From the NCBI GenBank assembly GCA_017459445.1, contig JAFUDJ010000011.1:47562-111561 (forward strand): a stretch of 64,000 nt of DNA, read 5' to 3'. The position numbers and the translations under genes were made by a program. Position 1 is the stretch's first letter. Every line of letters starts with the position of its first letter. The DNA comes from Prevotella sp. (GTDB lineage: Bacteria > Bacteroidota > Bacteroidia > Bacteroidales > Bacteroidaceae). Below the pieces are notes generated by a model that did not search any database, was not told the origin of the DNA, and saw only the letters and a list, made by a program, of their open reading frames with translations. Positions 16,404 through 22,885 of this stretch are shown here, piece by piece.

Positions 16404-16697
16404 TTATTCCTCCTTTTTCCTTTTCTTGTTTGTTAATACTAATCCCACTATCAGTGTCGAAACAGCCACGACCGTACCCACAATGTAAATTGCAGAGCTG
16501 TCGTCCATGTCCTTGAACAAGGATGCTATTACGACGCCCGTCGTAACATATTTGGAAATATCCAACAGATACTTACCCAGATTCTCTATCCAAGTGTTCT
16601 CCATCTCGGGCTTTTTTTCGGCCGCCTCCAGCTGCTTGTTGATTTGCGGCTTCTGCGGCTTCGACTTCTCGCGCCTCGTCGTCATATTTGCTTGCAT
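16404..16697 (-). CDS. Small two-span membrane protein (DUF6722-like)
   Basis: The ATG at 16697 (MQANMTTRREKSKPQKP) is preferred over the longer frame; ATG 16685 is also possible. The ~97-residue product has a basic, polar N-terminus. The core MENTWIENLGKYLLDISKY is followed by two hydrophobic segments, VTTGVVIASLF and AIYIVGTVVAVSTLIVGLVL, and a KKRKKEE tail. The LGKYLLDxSK...GVV pattern recalls the Bacteroidales family DUF6722 (from memory). Repeat block P with promoter-like TAACTTTG is just upstream. It is translationally coupled to the 36-residue peptide. Its role is unknown. Confidence 0.65.
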   Translation of the reverse strand: MQANMTTRREKSKPQKPQINKQLEAAEKKPEMENTWIENLGKYLLDISKYVTTGVVIASLFKDMDDSSAIYIVGTVVAVSTLIVGLVLTNKKRKKEE

Positions 16698-16704
16698 TTT
16701 ATAA

Positions 16705-16846
16705 TTACGCGTGCAAGGACGGTGCAAGCCGAACGCAATCAAACTTGTTTGAATTGCTGAGGCGCAGCCCGTTCTCGCAGCCTTTCGGCTGCAAAGTTAC
16801 AACTTTTTCGCGATTTCGCGCACGATTCCCCGGAAAAATAATATCC
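16705..16846. repeat. 142-bp repeat block P, copy 2, with truncated cassette end
   Basis: Nearly identical to 15684-15825. Where copy 1 continues ATATCCGTTTG, this copy switches after ATATCC to ACTCCCTGACTCC, a word found in hairpin R1. It looks like a recombination junction between a cassette end and R1. Confidence 0.8.
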
Positions 16847-17101
16847 ACTCCCTGACTCCGGCGTCGCGCCACCCAAGTTCTTCGGGATGGGGTAAGATTT
16901 CATGGGGACTATACACTGGGCGTTTTAAAAAGTTTCCTTCGCCGTCACATAGGAACGGGAAACGCCGGTATATAAGCGGTTCGCGGGGGTATCCGCGCCG
17001 CGCGGAGGCGCGCGAACGTTCACGGAACCTTCACGGCTGCCTTCTCCCTACATAAGCGGATACGCTTACGCTTATACCTTATTGCCGACTAAAGGAGGCT
17101 T

Positions 17102-17164
17102 GTTTGCGGAAAAGCGCTCACCGTTTGCGGAAAAGCGCTCACCGTTTGCGGAAAAACGCTCACC
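17102..17164. repeat. Tandem array, 3 x 21 bp
   Basis: Three head-to-tail copies of a 21-base unit beginning GTTTGCGGAAAAGCGCTC; the third has one substitution. Confidence 0.95.
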
Positions 17165-17184
17165 GTTTTCCCACGAATGAGCCT

Positions 17185-17250
17185 CTTTCGACTGCCATTT
17201 CAGTTTCTTTCGACTGCCATTTCAGTTTCTTTCGACCGCCATTTCAGCAC
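17185..17250. repeat. Tandem array, 3 x 22 bp
   Basis: Three copies of a 22-base unit beginning CTTTCGACTGCCATTTCAG; the third carries substitutions. Confidence 0.95.
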
Positions 17251-17317
17251 CGCCGGCTCGCTGTTTGAGCCTCCACCGACCATCCTCGTCACCTCCGTCG
17301 CCTGCTCGGCGCACCCT

Positions 17318-17470
17318 CGCCCGCGTAAGCGCACACCCGCTCACGTAGGCGCACCCCTCGCCCGTGCAAGCGCACACCCGCCCACGTAGGCGCACTCCCG
17401 CCCGCGCAAACACACACCCGCCCACGTAGGCGCACTCCCGCCCGCGCAAACACACACCCGCCCGCGTAGG
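17318..17470. repeat. Tandem array, about 7 x 20 bp
   Basis: C-rich units alternating between forms containing CACGTAGGCGCACTCCCGCC and CGCGCAAACACACACCCGCC, giving a 40-base higher-order period. Confidence 0.9.
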
Positions 17471-17625
17471 CAGGCAGCTGTGAAGGTTCCGTGAACGTCC
17501 GCGCGGCGCAGACGCCCCCCGCGAACCTCTTTGTTTACAGGGGTTTCGGGGGAACCGTGAAGGTGAAGGATACTTTTTAAATTCGCCGATGTCTGCTGGG
17601 CGCAGGCGACTTCGCAGGATGCAAT

Positions 17626-17656
17626 CCGCCGAGCCCATCTTTCGATGTCTCGGCGG
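17626..17656 (-). terminator. Terminator-type hairpin of cassette C3
   Basis: Same hairpin as at 14913-14943 (arms CCGCCGAG and CTCGGCGG), 42 bases after the stop of the 166-codon gene. It lacks the T run, so termination strength is uncertain. Confidence 0.55.
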
Positions 17657-17697
17657 ATATATTCTTTCGGGGGGGGAGGAATGTGTGAACGTGCTTT

Positions 17698-18198
17698 TTA
17701 AGGCTTTTGGTTCAAAAGGCTTATCGTCGAAGTGAATTCGGCAATAACCTCCACTAACCGTGGATTGTCGTTTCGGACAATGATGGTGGCATAATTGGTG
17801 ATGCCATCCTCGTCAACTACCGATGACGTGACCGATGTGTAGAGCGCCTTTCTGCTGTAGGCAGAGAACCACCGCTCGAACAGCCGGCTACGCAAGCGCT
17901 GCTTACCGTCGCCAGTGTCGCAGATGTAAAGCAGTGTGGTGTTGTTCTTGTCGAAGAACTCAGCGACGACGGCCAGTACCGTGTCCTTCACCTTTCGGTC
18001 GTTGGGCGACGGTCGGTTGTCCACATTGACGATAATCAGATGGTAGGCCTCACTTTGCATCAGGCTGTCGTCAGGCATAAAGCCTACGGAGTAGTGTACG
18101 TCGTGTTCGGTAAAGAACTTGAAGAAGTTCTCTTCGTCAGCCTCCTCCACTTTGTATGGCGACAGGGCGTTGATGCTCGCTATGTCCAGTGGGTTCAT
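17698..18198 (-). CDS. Conserved Bacteroidales protein (DUF6169-like)
   Basis: A 166-residue soluble protein with no signal peptide. Recognisable segments are HYSVGFMPDD, YHLIIVNVDNRPSPNDRKVKD, LYICDTGDGKQRLRSRLFERW and a C-terminal ATIIVRNDNPRLVEVIAEF. The LYICDxxDGKQ..R..LF..WF pattern matches my memory of DUF6169, an uncharacterised Bacteroidetes family. It overlaps the upstream 46-codon gene by 4 bases (ATGA), so the two are translationally coupled. The two-gene layout, terminator and shared end sequence are like those of the neighbouring toxin-antitoxin cassettes, so a TA-like or defence role is possible but unproven. Confidence 0.7.
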   Translation of the reverse strand: MNPLDIASINALSPYKVEEADEENFFKFFTEHDVHYSVGFMPDDSLMQSEAYHLIIVNVDNRPSPNDRKVKDTVLAVVAEFFDKNNTTLLYICDTGDGKQRLRSRLFERWFSAYSRKALYTSVTSSVVDEDGITNYATIIVRNDNPRLVEVIAEFTSTISLLNQKP

Positions 18199-18335
18199 AA
18201 CACGAAAGTGTATTTGGCAGGCTTGCCTGTCCGCTGTTCATAGGTCTGCTTCATCTTCTCCTCCAGCCGTGCCACGCACTGGCGTTTCTTTTCCTTGGCC
18301 GCCATGAAGCGGGTCATTGCTTCTTCTCTTGTCAT
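18195..18335 (-). CDS. 46-residue charged protein coupled to DUF6169-like gene
   Basis: Reads MTREEAMTRFMAAKEKKRQC, then VARLEEKMKQTYEQRTGKPA and KYTFVL. It is highly charged and almost entirely helical in outlook, like a short antitoxin or adaptor peptide. The TGA overlaps the ATG of the 166-codon gene. A well-formed promoter lies 30 bases upstream (TATCTTTG at 18365-18372 with TTTG 20 bases further). No family was recognised. Confidence 0.7.
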   Translation of the reverse strand: MTREEAMTRFMAAKEKKRQCVARLEEKMKQTYEQRTGKPAKYTFVL

Positions 18336-18364
18336 AGTCGTATCTGTATTACGTTATCTGGCTG

Positions 18365-18396
18365 CAAAGATAGTGCAAATCGAGCGAAATGCCAAA
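18365..18396 (-). promoter_or_regulatory. Bacteroidetes-type promoter of cassette C3
   Basis: On the minus strand TTTG (18396-18393), a 20-base spacer, then TATCTTTG (18372-18365), matching the consensus TTTG-N19/20-TAnnTTTG. Confidence 0.8.
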
Positions 18397-18461
18397 GGAA
18401 AACTTGTTTTTCTTTGTATTTCCGAGATGTAGCCTATCTTCGAGCAAAGCTCAGAGATAAG

Positions 18462-18524
18462 CATTTTCTGCGAGATTATCGCAGAATCCCTCAGTTTTTT
18501 ATATCCGTTTGTGTCAGTATGTCA
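18462..18524. repeat. Right end block of cassette C3
   Basis: Contains the palindrome TTCTGCGA-GATTA-TCGCAGAA followed by TCCCTCAG and a T run, then the end sequence starting ATATCCGTTTGTGTCAGTA (18501-18524). The same block is at 20853-20915. Confidence 0.75.
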
Positions 18525-18564
18525 AAGAACGAGTTTGCCGTCGGTTGAGCGTAGCGCCCCCCTT

Positions 18565-20013
18565 CTACGGCTGGTAGGTGTAGGGGCTATCGGTGATGGC
18601 ACCCGTCACGCCGCCGATGGTCACGGTGCCGACTCTGCCGTCGTTGCCGCCCGCGCCGATGCTGTTAGTGGCATTCTCGCCCTTGGTGGCGGTGACTTTG
18701 GTCACGGTGTTGGTGATGGTGATGTCGCCGCACGCAGCGCCATTGCCGCCGCCGATGCCAGCCGAATAGGCACCGCCCGTGGCGGTGATGGTGCCGCCCT
18801 CGATGCGGATGTTGCCGCAGGCTAAATTAAAGCCGCCGCCGATGCCCGCACCGGCGCCGTTGCTGCTGGCGTCAAGCGAGCCTCTGCCACGGATGGTGAG
18901 CGTCTTGTCGCTGGGCACGTAGATGCCGGGATAGTCCTGATAGAATCCCTTTACGGTGTTCGTGCCGCTGAGGATGATGGTGGCGTCACCCAGACAGGTG
19001 ATGCCTGCCCAGTGGTAGCTGGAGCTGTTCGCGCCGTTGATGGTCACGCCGTTGAGCGTCACCGTGGCGCCGTCGGCGATGGAAATCATGTATTTGTCGT
19101 ACTCTACGTTCAGCGTACCCGTTAGCACGTCACCGTCCTGGGCTGTGATGCTGCCAGGCAGGCTGACCAGATTGAGCGTCGTGCTTTGCGGGGTCATTCT
19201 CAGGCCCTGCTGGTAGAAGTTGTTGGCGGCGTAGGTCTTGCCGGTCAGCGTCTTGGTATAGTCCCTTATGCCGTCGTTGGCGGTGATGGTGATGTCGTGC
19301 GTGCCGTCAGTAGGCCGCATGATGACATAGATGCGTCCATCGGTATCATGCCCCTTGACGGTGTAGTTTTCTGAGCCAGCTTTGATGGTCATACCCGTGA
19401 TGGTGCTGGTGATGTCGTGCGTGCCGTCAGCGTCCTTCAGCGTGAAGGCCACGATGGCAAACTTGTTTTCCAGCGTCACCGGGGAAAGTGTAGTTCCAGA
19501 CATACTGCCTGTATTACAACAAGCATAGTCATGACTTGCGACGTCGGCCAGCGTACCATCCTGCGTTGCAATCGGTACGACGATGTTGCCATTTTCATTT
19601 AGCGACACTAACGATGCCGGATAAAAATATTCGACAGTCTGGCTATTCTTAGGATTGGTCAGCGTGAAGGTCAGCGTTGCCGAATTGCCTTCTGCCGAGA
19701 TGTCCTCCGCTGTCAGGGCTTCGCTCACAGCCATCACCTTCTTTTCACTTGTATTTTCGTACACCAGCGCCACCTGGTCGCCAACGGCGAAGGTCTTATC
19801 GGCTTTTCTGTTCTCGTAGTCAATACGCAGTGCGCGGGTGGTGCCTCGTGCCTGCGCTCCCTCGTCGAAGCCCACGGTGGTGGTCACGGTCACTATGTTG
19901 TCCTGCGTTGCAGACTGCGACCCGTCGGCGATGTTGTCGTCGCTGGAGCAGCCGGTCACTACTGCGCCCACCACTGCGAGGGCTGCTATGCTAAGATATT
20001 TCATTGTCTTCAT
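18565..20013 (-). CDS. Fimbrillin-like lipoprotein with glycine-rich repeat C-terminus
   Basis: A 482-residue protein with lipoprotein signal MKTMKYLSIAALAVVGAVVTGC (written here as residues 1-22: MKTMKYLSIAAL, then AVVGAVVTGC). Residues about 40-280 look like the fimbrillin/Mfa-type double beta-sandwich, with TFAVGDQVALVYEN, VEYFYPASL and LENKFAIVAFTL. From about 290 the protein changes to beta-helical repeats: GTLNVEYDKYMISIADGATV, then AGIGGGFNLACGNIRIEGG and AGIGGGNGAACGDITITN. It is probably a surface-exposed stalk or adhesin component. It is preceded by a 49-codon gene in the same orientation, so likely cotranscribed. Fimbrial polymerisation is not implied. Confidence 0.75.
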   Translation of the reverse strand: MKTMKYLSIAALAVVGAVVTGCSSDDNIADGSQSATQDNIVTVTTTVGFDEGAQARGTTRALRIDYENRKADKTFAVGDQVALVYENTSEKKVMAVSEALTAEDISAEGNSATLTFTLTNPKNSQTVEYFYPASLVSLNENGNIVVPIATQDGTLADVASHDYACCNTGSMSGTTLSPVTLENKFAIVAFTLKDADGTHDITSTITGMTIKAGSENYTVKGHDTDGRIYVIMRPTDGTHDITITANDGIRDYTKTLTGKTYAANNFYQQGLRMTPQSTTLNLVSLPGSITAQDGDVLTGTLNVEYDKYMISIADGATVTLNGVTINGANSSSYHWAGITCLGDATIILSGTNTVKGFYQDYPGIYVPSDKTLTIRGRGSLDASSNGAGAGIGGGFNLACGNIRIEGGTITATGGAYSAGIGGGNGAACGDITITNTVTKVTATKGENATNSIGAGGNDGRVGTVTIGGVTGAITDSPYTYQP

Positions 20014-20034
20014 TGCTTCGTGATGATGGGTTTG

Positions 20035-20184
20035 TTACTCTTCTTGATAACTGTTAAAATTGTAGTTCTGTACACCAGCCTCGCCGCTGGGGCTGCCAGC
20101 CTCGCCGCTACCTGCCAGCAGGTGCGTCTGGTGTTGTAACTTGACGATTTTCATCGCCGGTTTCCTGTAGTCTTTTCTTTTCAT
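20035..20184 (-). CDS. 49-residue conserved-type peptide preceding fimbrillin gene
   Basis: The ATG at 20184 gives MKRKDYRKPAMKIVKLQHQT, then HLLAGSGEAGSPSGEAGVQN and YNFNSYQEE; the longer frame to 20250 only reads the leader. The pattern basic start + KPxMKxVKLxxxxxLLAGSG is, from memory, typical of many very small Bacteroidales proteins encoded next to fimbrillin-like or other surface genes. An internal GSGEAG/SPSGEAG repeat is seen. There is no classic signal peptide. The leader has hairpins at 20231-20261 and 20285-20345. The role is unknown; a secreted or signalling peptide is one idea. Confidence 0.65.
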   Translation of the reverse strand: MKRKDYRKPAMKIVKLQHQTHLLAGSGEAGSPSGEAGVQNYNFNSYQEE

Positions 20185-20230
20185 TGCTGCTAATATCTTT
20201 ATTGTTATACTATTCTTTTTCTTTCTTCGT

Positions 20231-20261
20231 GGCGGGCAGGGGAGTCGCACCCCACCCCGCC
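20231..20261 (-). promoter_or_regulatory. tRNA-minihelix-like leader hairpin, copy 2
   Basis: On the minus strand a 12-position stem (two mismatches in the middle) closed by the 7-base loop TGCGACT, 47 bases upstream of the ATG at 20184. It matches copy 1 at 2722-2752 in size, loop and position, while most stem bases have changed, often in compensating fashion. Confidence 0.5.
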
Positions 20262-20284
20262 TGTTGCTACGGAGGCTTTATTCT

Positions 20285-20345
20285 CTAAGGAGTTGAGGAG
20301 GACAGGAGTTTTTTATTATTACTCCTTAACTCCCTGACTCCTTAG
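20285..20345 (-). repeat. Leader hairpin R1, copy 4
   Basis: Same arms CTAAGGAGT and ACTCCTTAG as the copy at 14813-14873. It is followed on the plus strand after 14 bases by the cassette end at 20360. Confidence 0.8.
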
Positions 20346-20359
20346 AGCCTATTTCTCAC

Positions 20360-20379
20360 TCCTGACACAAAACGGATAT
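20360..20379. repeat. Cassette end sequence, left copy of cassette C4
   Basis: TCCTGACACAAAACGGATAT, identical to 14888-14907. Its inverted partner is at 20892-20915, bracketing 556 bases. Confidence 0.75.
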
Positions 20380-20387
20380 AATGCAAT

Positions 20388-20418
20388 CCGCCGGGCTCAT
20401 CTTTCGATGTCTCGGCGG
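20388..20418 (-). terminator. Terminator-type hairpin of cassette C4
   Basis: Variant of the shared hairpin (arms CCGCCGGG and CTCGGCGG), 33 bases after the truncated toxin stop; the T run is weak. Confidence 0.5.
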
Positions 20419-20450
20419 ATAAAAAACTCGATGGGAGAATGTCGGGTGGA

Positions 20451-20585
20451 CTACTGAGCCTCGATAAGCCTTGAGTTTTGGAACTCGTCGAGCGTAACGA
20501 GGTTCGCATCCCATATCGGGCGATAGGGACTCTTGCGGGCGATAATCTGCAACAGGCAGTTAGTGTCAATCACTACGGGATTCAT
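20451..20585 (-). pseudogene. PIN toxin with large internal deletion
   Basis: From an ATG at 20585 the frame encodes only 44 residues: MNPVVIDTNCLLQIIARKSP, YRPIWDANLVTLDEFQNSRL, IEAQ. The first ~27 residues match the start of PIN-family toxins (VVIDTNCLL...SPYRPIWDA). The remainder resembles the C-terminal end (LVTLDEFQN), so roughly 90-100 central residues, with the other catalytic acids, are missing in frame. Nuclease activity is very unlikely. The antitoxin gene 6 bases upstream is intact. It could be a read error only if a whole segment was lost in assembly. Confidence 0.7.
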
Positions 20586-20591
20586 AGCCGC

Positions 20592-20813
20592 TTACTTCGT
20601 ATAAGGTGTACGGAAGTGTGAACCGCGTAGTTCTTGAAGCCGTTTCTCGTCAAACTGACCGCTCTCCCATAGTACATCCATCTCGTCATCAATCTGCTTA
20701 GCATAGAATGTTGCCAGTTGTTGGCGCAACTTTTCCAGTCCCGCCGCAGTCTTGATGTGGGATACCAGATTGAACACTTGTACTTGTGCCGGGGTAAAGG
20801 TAATTGCTTCCAT
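20592..20813 (-). CDS. Antitoxin of the disrupted PIN module
   Basis: A 73-residue protein, MEAITFTPAQVQVFNLVSHI followed by KTAAGLEKLRQQLATFYAKQ and IDDEMDVLWESGQFDEKRLQELRGSHFRTPYTK (split here for length). The TPAQ..V..L...I...EGLEKLR..L..FYA.. pattern fits the small Bacteroidales antitoxins found before PIN toxins of the type at 20451-20585. The promoter-like TATCTTTG is at 20850-20843 on the minus strand. As the toxin is deleted, the antitoxin may be relic, solitary regulator or anti-addiction factor. Confidence 0.7.
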   Translation of the reverse strand: MEAITFTPAQVQVFNLVSHIKTAAGLEKLRQQLATFYAKQIDDEMDVLWESGQFDEKRLQELRGSHFRTPYTK

Positions 20814-20852
20814 AATCCTAACGTTTAATCAGTTTCTGGCTGCAAAGATAAG

Positions 20853-20915
20853 CATTTTCTGCGAGATTATCGCAGAATCCCTCAGGTTTTTATATCCGTT
20901 TGTGTCAGTATGTCA
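20853..20915. repeat. Right end block of cassette C4
   Basis: Palindrome TTCTGCGA...TCGCAGAA, T run, then the end sequence beginning ATATCCGTTTGTGTCAGTA (20892-20915). It is nearly identical to 18462-18524. Confidence 0.75.
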
Positions 20916-21008
20916 AAGAGCGCCTGAGCCGAATGCAATGGAGCTTGCTCCTATTGCTGAGGCGATGGTGTTCTTCGAGGCAAAGCCTCAAAGAACGCTT
21001 TCTATTGT

Positions 21009-22856
21009 TCAGAGGTTCACCAGGAATGAGAGGCCCAGCGTCCAGTAGTTCATGTGCTTGCGGGTCTTGTACTCACGGGCATCCAGTCCGATACCGTCGG
21101 CGTATTCGCCCGTCGAGGCCATGAGGGCAGCGTCCGTCAGGAAGGCGGCACCGCTGGTCATGCCCTTCTGCATGAAGTGGTAGGGGTCGTAGGTGGCGGT
21201 GAAGTCCTTGCGGGTGTAGTCGTAGTCGCAGTAGATACGCCATGAGAAGTTGGACTTGTAGCGATAGGTGAGCGAGATGCCCGTGCCAAACGAGGTGGAC
21301 GACTTGGCGCTTACGGTGAGGTATTCCCAGTCGTCGGTCCATTTCTCACCTGTGTTGGTGGGATACTGCAAGTTTTCGAGCAGGATAGAAGGGTCGCCGG
21401 AAACGTCCTTGTGACCGGGACGGTTGTCGAGCGTCAGGGTGTAGGGGATGTCCTTCACGTTGCCCTCGGCGTGACCGTCGATGTCGAGTTCCTGCGTGAT
21501 GGAACGGCCGATGAGTGCCTTGGTGCCGAGGGAGAAGTGACGGCTGAGGGGCAGGTTGAAGTAGACACCGACGCTGCCGGTGAACTCGGTGATGTGGTCG
21601 CTCTTCACGATGCCGTAGCTGTCGGTGACGGGGGCGTTGGCATTCCACTCACTCTCCGTTTCTGCTGCATAGCCTATCTTGCCGAAGTAGGTGAGCTCGT
21701 TCTGGACCAGATTGCCGGGCACGTAGTCGCCGGGGAAGGCTGCCTCATAGTATGGCTGCAGCCCCTGCCAGGCGTAATAGTCCTCGGCGGCCACAAAGTC
21801 GGCAAAGTCGCCGAAGTCCTTAACCGATTGCGCGCGTACCCGCAGGCGCCCGCCCACGCCCACGTACTTATTAAAGAAATAGGCACCCTCGGCATCGACC
21901 ACCGTGGCGGCACGGAACTTAAGGCCTATCTTCTCACCATAGCTCTCAAACTCGAGGTCCTTGTTGCCAAGGCCCACACCCATGGAGATGCTGAAGAAAG
22001 AGGGCTTTTCGTTGTCCAGCACCAAGTCGTTGCGCAGCAGTCCCTTCTGTTTGAACATCAGGTCGCAGAGGGCATAGCCCAACTCGGTGGACATGATACC
22101 GATGCCGGCACCCGACATCACATCGCTAATCCAGTGGCGGTTGTTGAGCACACGCATCACACCTGTGGCCGTAGCCACACCGTAGCCGGCCACCGACCAC
22201 CAGGGCGAGCGTGTCAGTCCATACTCCTTGTGGAGCAGCGAGGCGCCGACGAAAGCGGTGGCGGTATGTCCCGAGGGCCAGGAATTGGCGGTACTGCCGT
22301 CAGGGCGCATCTCCTTGGCGGTGTACTTGATGCCGTTCACCAGTCCGGCCATAATACCATACGACATGGCGGCACTGGCCAGCAGGCGGGGCCAGTCGCT
22401 GCGGCCCTCATAGCCGCCCAGCTTCAGTCCGACCACCATGGCGGGGCCGAAGAACTGGGTGTAGTCGTCGATGCCAGTCTTGAAGTCGGTCAGCAGCTGC
22501 GTGTTCTTCTTGCCGCCTTGCTCGGCCTTCTGGTTGACGCGGAACATGGCCTTGTCGCCCTTGATGGCCAAGCCTGCTGCGAACAGGGGGATGCCGACGA
22601 AGGTCAGGTCGTCCATGAACTTGTAGGGCTTGACGCCGGGATTCGTCTTCGACTTGAAGAAGTCAAAGTCGGGTTTCCACTTGTCGGCAGTTGACTCCAC
22701 GTTCATTGTGGGGACAGGAAGAGCCTTAACTTCCACCAGCTCGGCCTTCATTTCAGGTGTCTCCAACTTCAGGGGTTTCATGTCACGATAGTTCTCTGCT
22801 GTGGCCTGAACTGTCAAGGCTACGGCGAGTACGGTTAAAAAATGTCGGATGTTCAT
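21009..22856 (-). CDS. PAP2-family phosphatase fused to outer-membrane barrel-like domain
   Basis: A 615-residue protein with a signal peptide (cleavage near residue 20). Residues about 90-275 are a PAP2 lipid/undecaprenyl phosphatase: KYTAKEMRPD near 175, SWPSGHTATAF near 190, and NNRHWISDVMSG near 238, carrying all three motif histidines/arginines. From about 285 to the end the sequence alternates polar and hydrophobic residues and closes with MNYWTLGLSFLVNL, typical of an outer-membrane barrel. The expected reaction is dephosphorylation of a lipid phosphate, possibly lipid A or isoprenyl phosphate, at the envelope. It is the last gene of the RND efflux operon (29 bases after the TolC gene). 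Confidence 0.8.
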   Translation of the reverse strand: MNIRHFLTVLAVALTVQATAENYRDMKPLKLETPEMKAELVEVKALPVPTMNVESTADKWKPDFDFFKSKTNPGVKPYKFMDDLTFVGIPLFAAGLAIKGDKAMFRVNQKAEQGGKKNTQLLTDFKTGIDDYTQFFGPAMVVGLKLGGYEGRSDWPRLLASAAMSYGIMAGLVNGIKYTAKEMRPDGSTANSWPSGHTATAFVGASLLHKEYGLTRSPWWSVAGYGVATATGVMRVLNNRHWISDVMSGAGIGIMSTELGYALCDLMFKQKGLLRNDLVLDNEKPSFFSISMGVGLGNKDLEFESYGEKIGLKFRAATVVDAEGAYFFNKYVGVGGRLRVRAQSVKDFGDFADFVAAEDYYAWQGLQPYYEAAFPGDYVPGNLVQNELTYFGKIGYAAETESEWNANAPVTDSYGIVKSDHITEFTGSVGVYFNLPLSRHFSLGTKALIGRSITQELDIDGHAEGNVKDIPYTLTLDNRPGHKDVSGDPSILLENLQYPTNTGEKWTDDWEYLTVSAKSSTSFGTGISLTYRYKSNFSWRIYCDYDYTRKDFTATYDPYHFMQKGMTSGAAFLTDAALMASTGEYADGIGLDAREYKTRKHMNYWTLGLSFLVNL

Positions 22857-22885
22857 TGTGCTATTGTTTTTAATGATTAATTCTA

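Larger units (their letters stand above)
16918..17588. repeat. Imperfect ~110-bp inverted repeat enclosing three tandem arrays
   Basis: The left arm 16918-17036 and right arm 17479-17588 match in inverted orientation. Examples are GAACGTTCACGGAACCTTCAC on the left against its complement near 17479-17499, GCGCCGCGCGG against CCGCGCGGCGC, GGTTCGCGGGGG against CCCCCCGCGAACC, and TTTAAAAAGT against ACTTTTTAAA. The ~440 bases between hold three arrays with periods 21, 22 and 20. No convincing gene is seen. The frame at 17222-17638 is Arg/Ala/Gly-rich read-through of the repeats. Confidence 0.8.

Noticed and set aside
17102-17470. CRISPR array
   Set aside because: Units are contiguous with no unique spacers, and no cas gene is near; they are plain tandem repeats.
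17222-17638. 138-codon minus-strand frame over the tandem arrays
   Set aside because: Composition is only read-through of repeats (RAGVCLRGRECAYVGG type); no start context, and the inverted-repeat arms explain the sequence better.
20342-20569. 75-codon frame overlapping the PIN remnant
   Set aside because: It is in another frame from the recognisable DTNCLL toxin start and has no credible features.
14888-20915. Insertion sequence
   Set aside because: Inverted ends and repeats exist but no transposase frame was found in or near any cassette.
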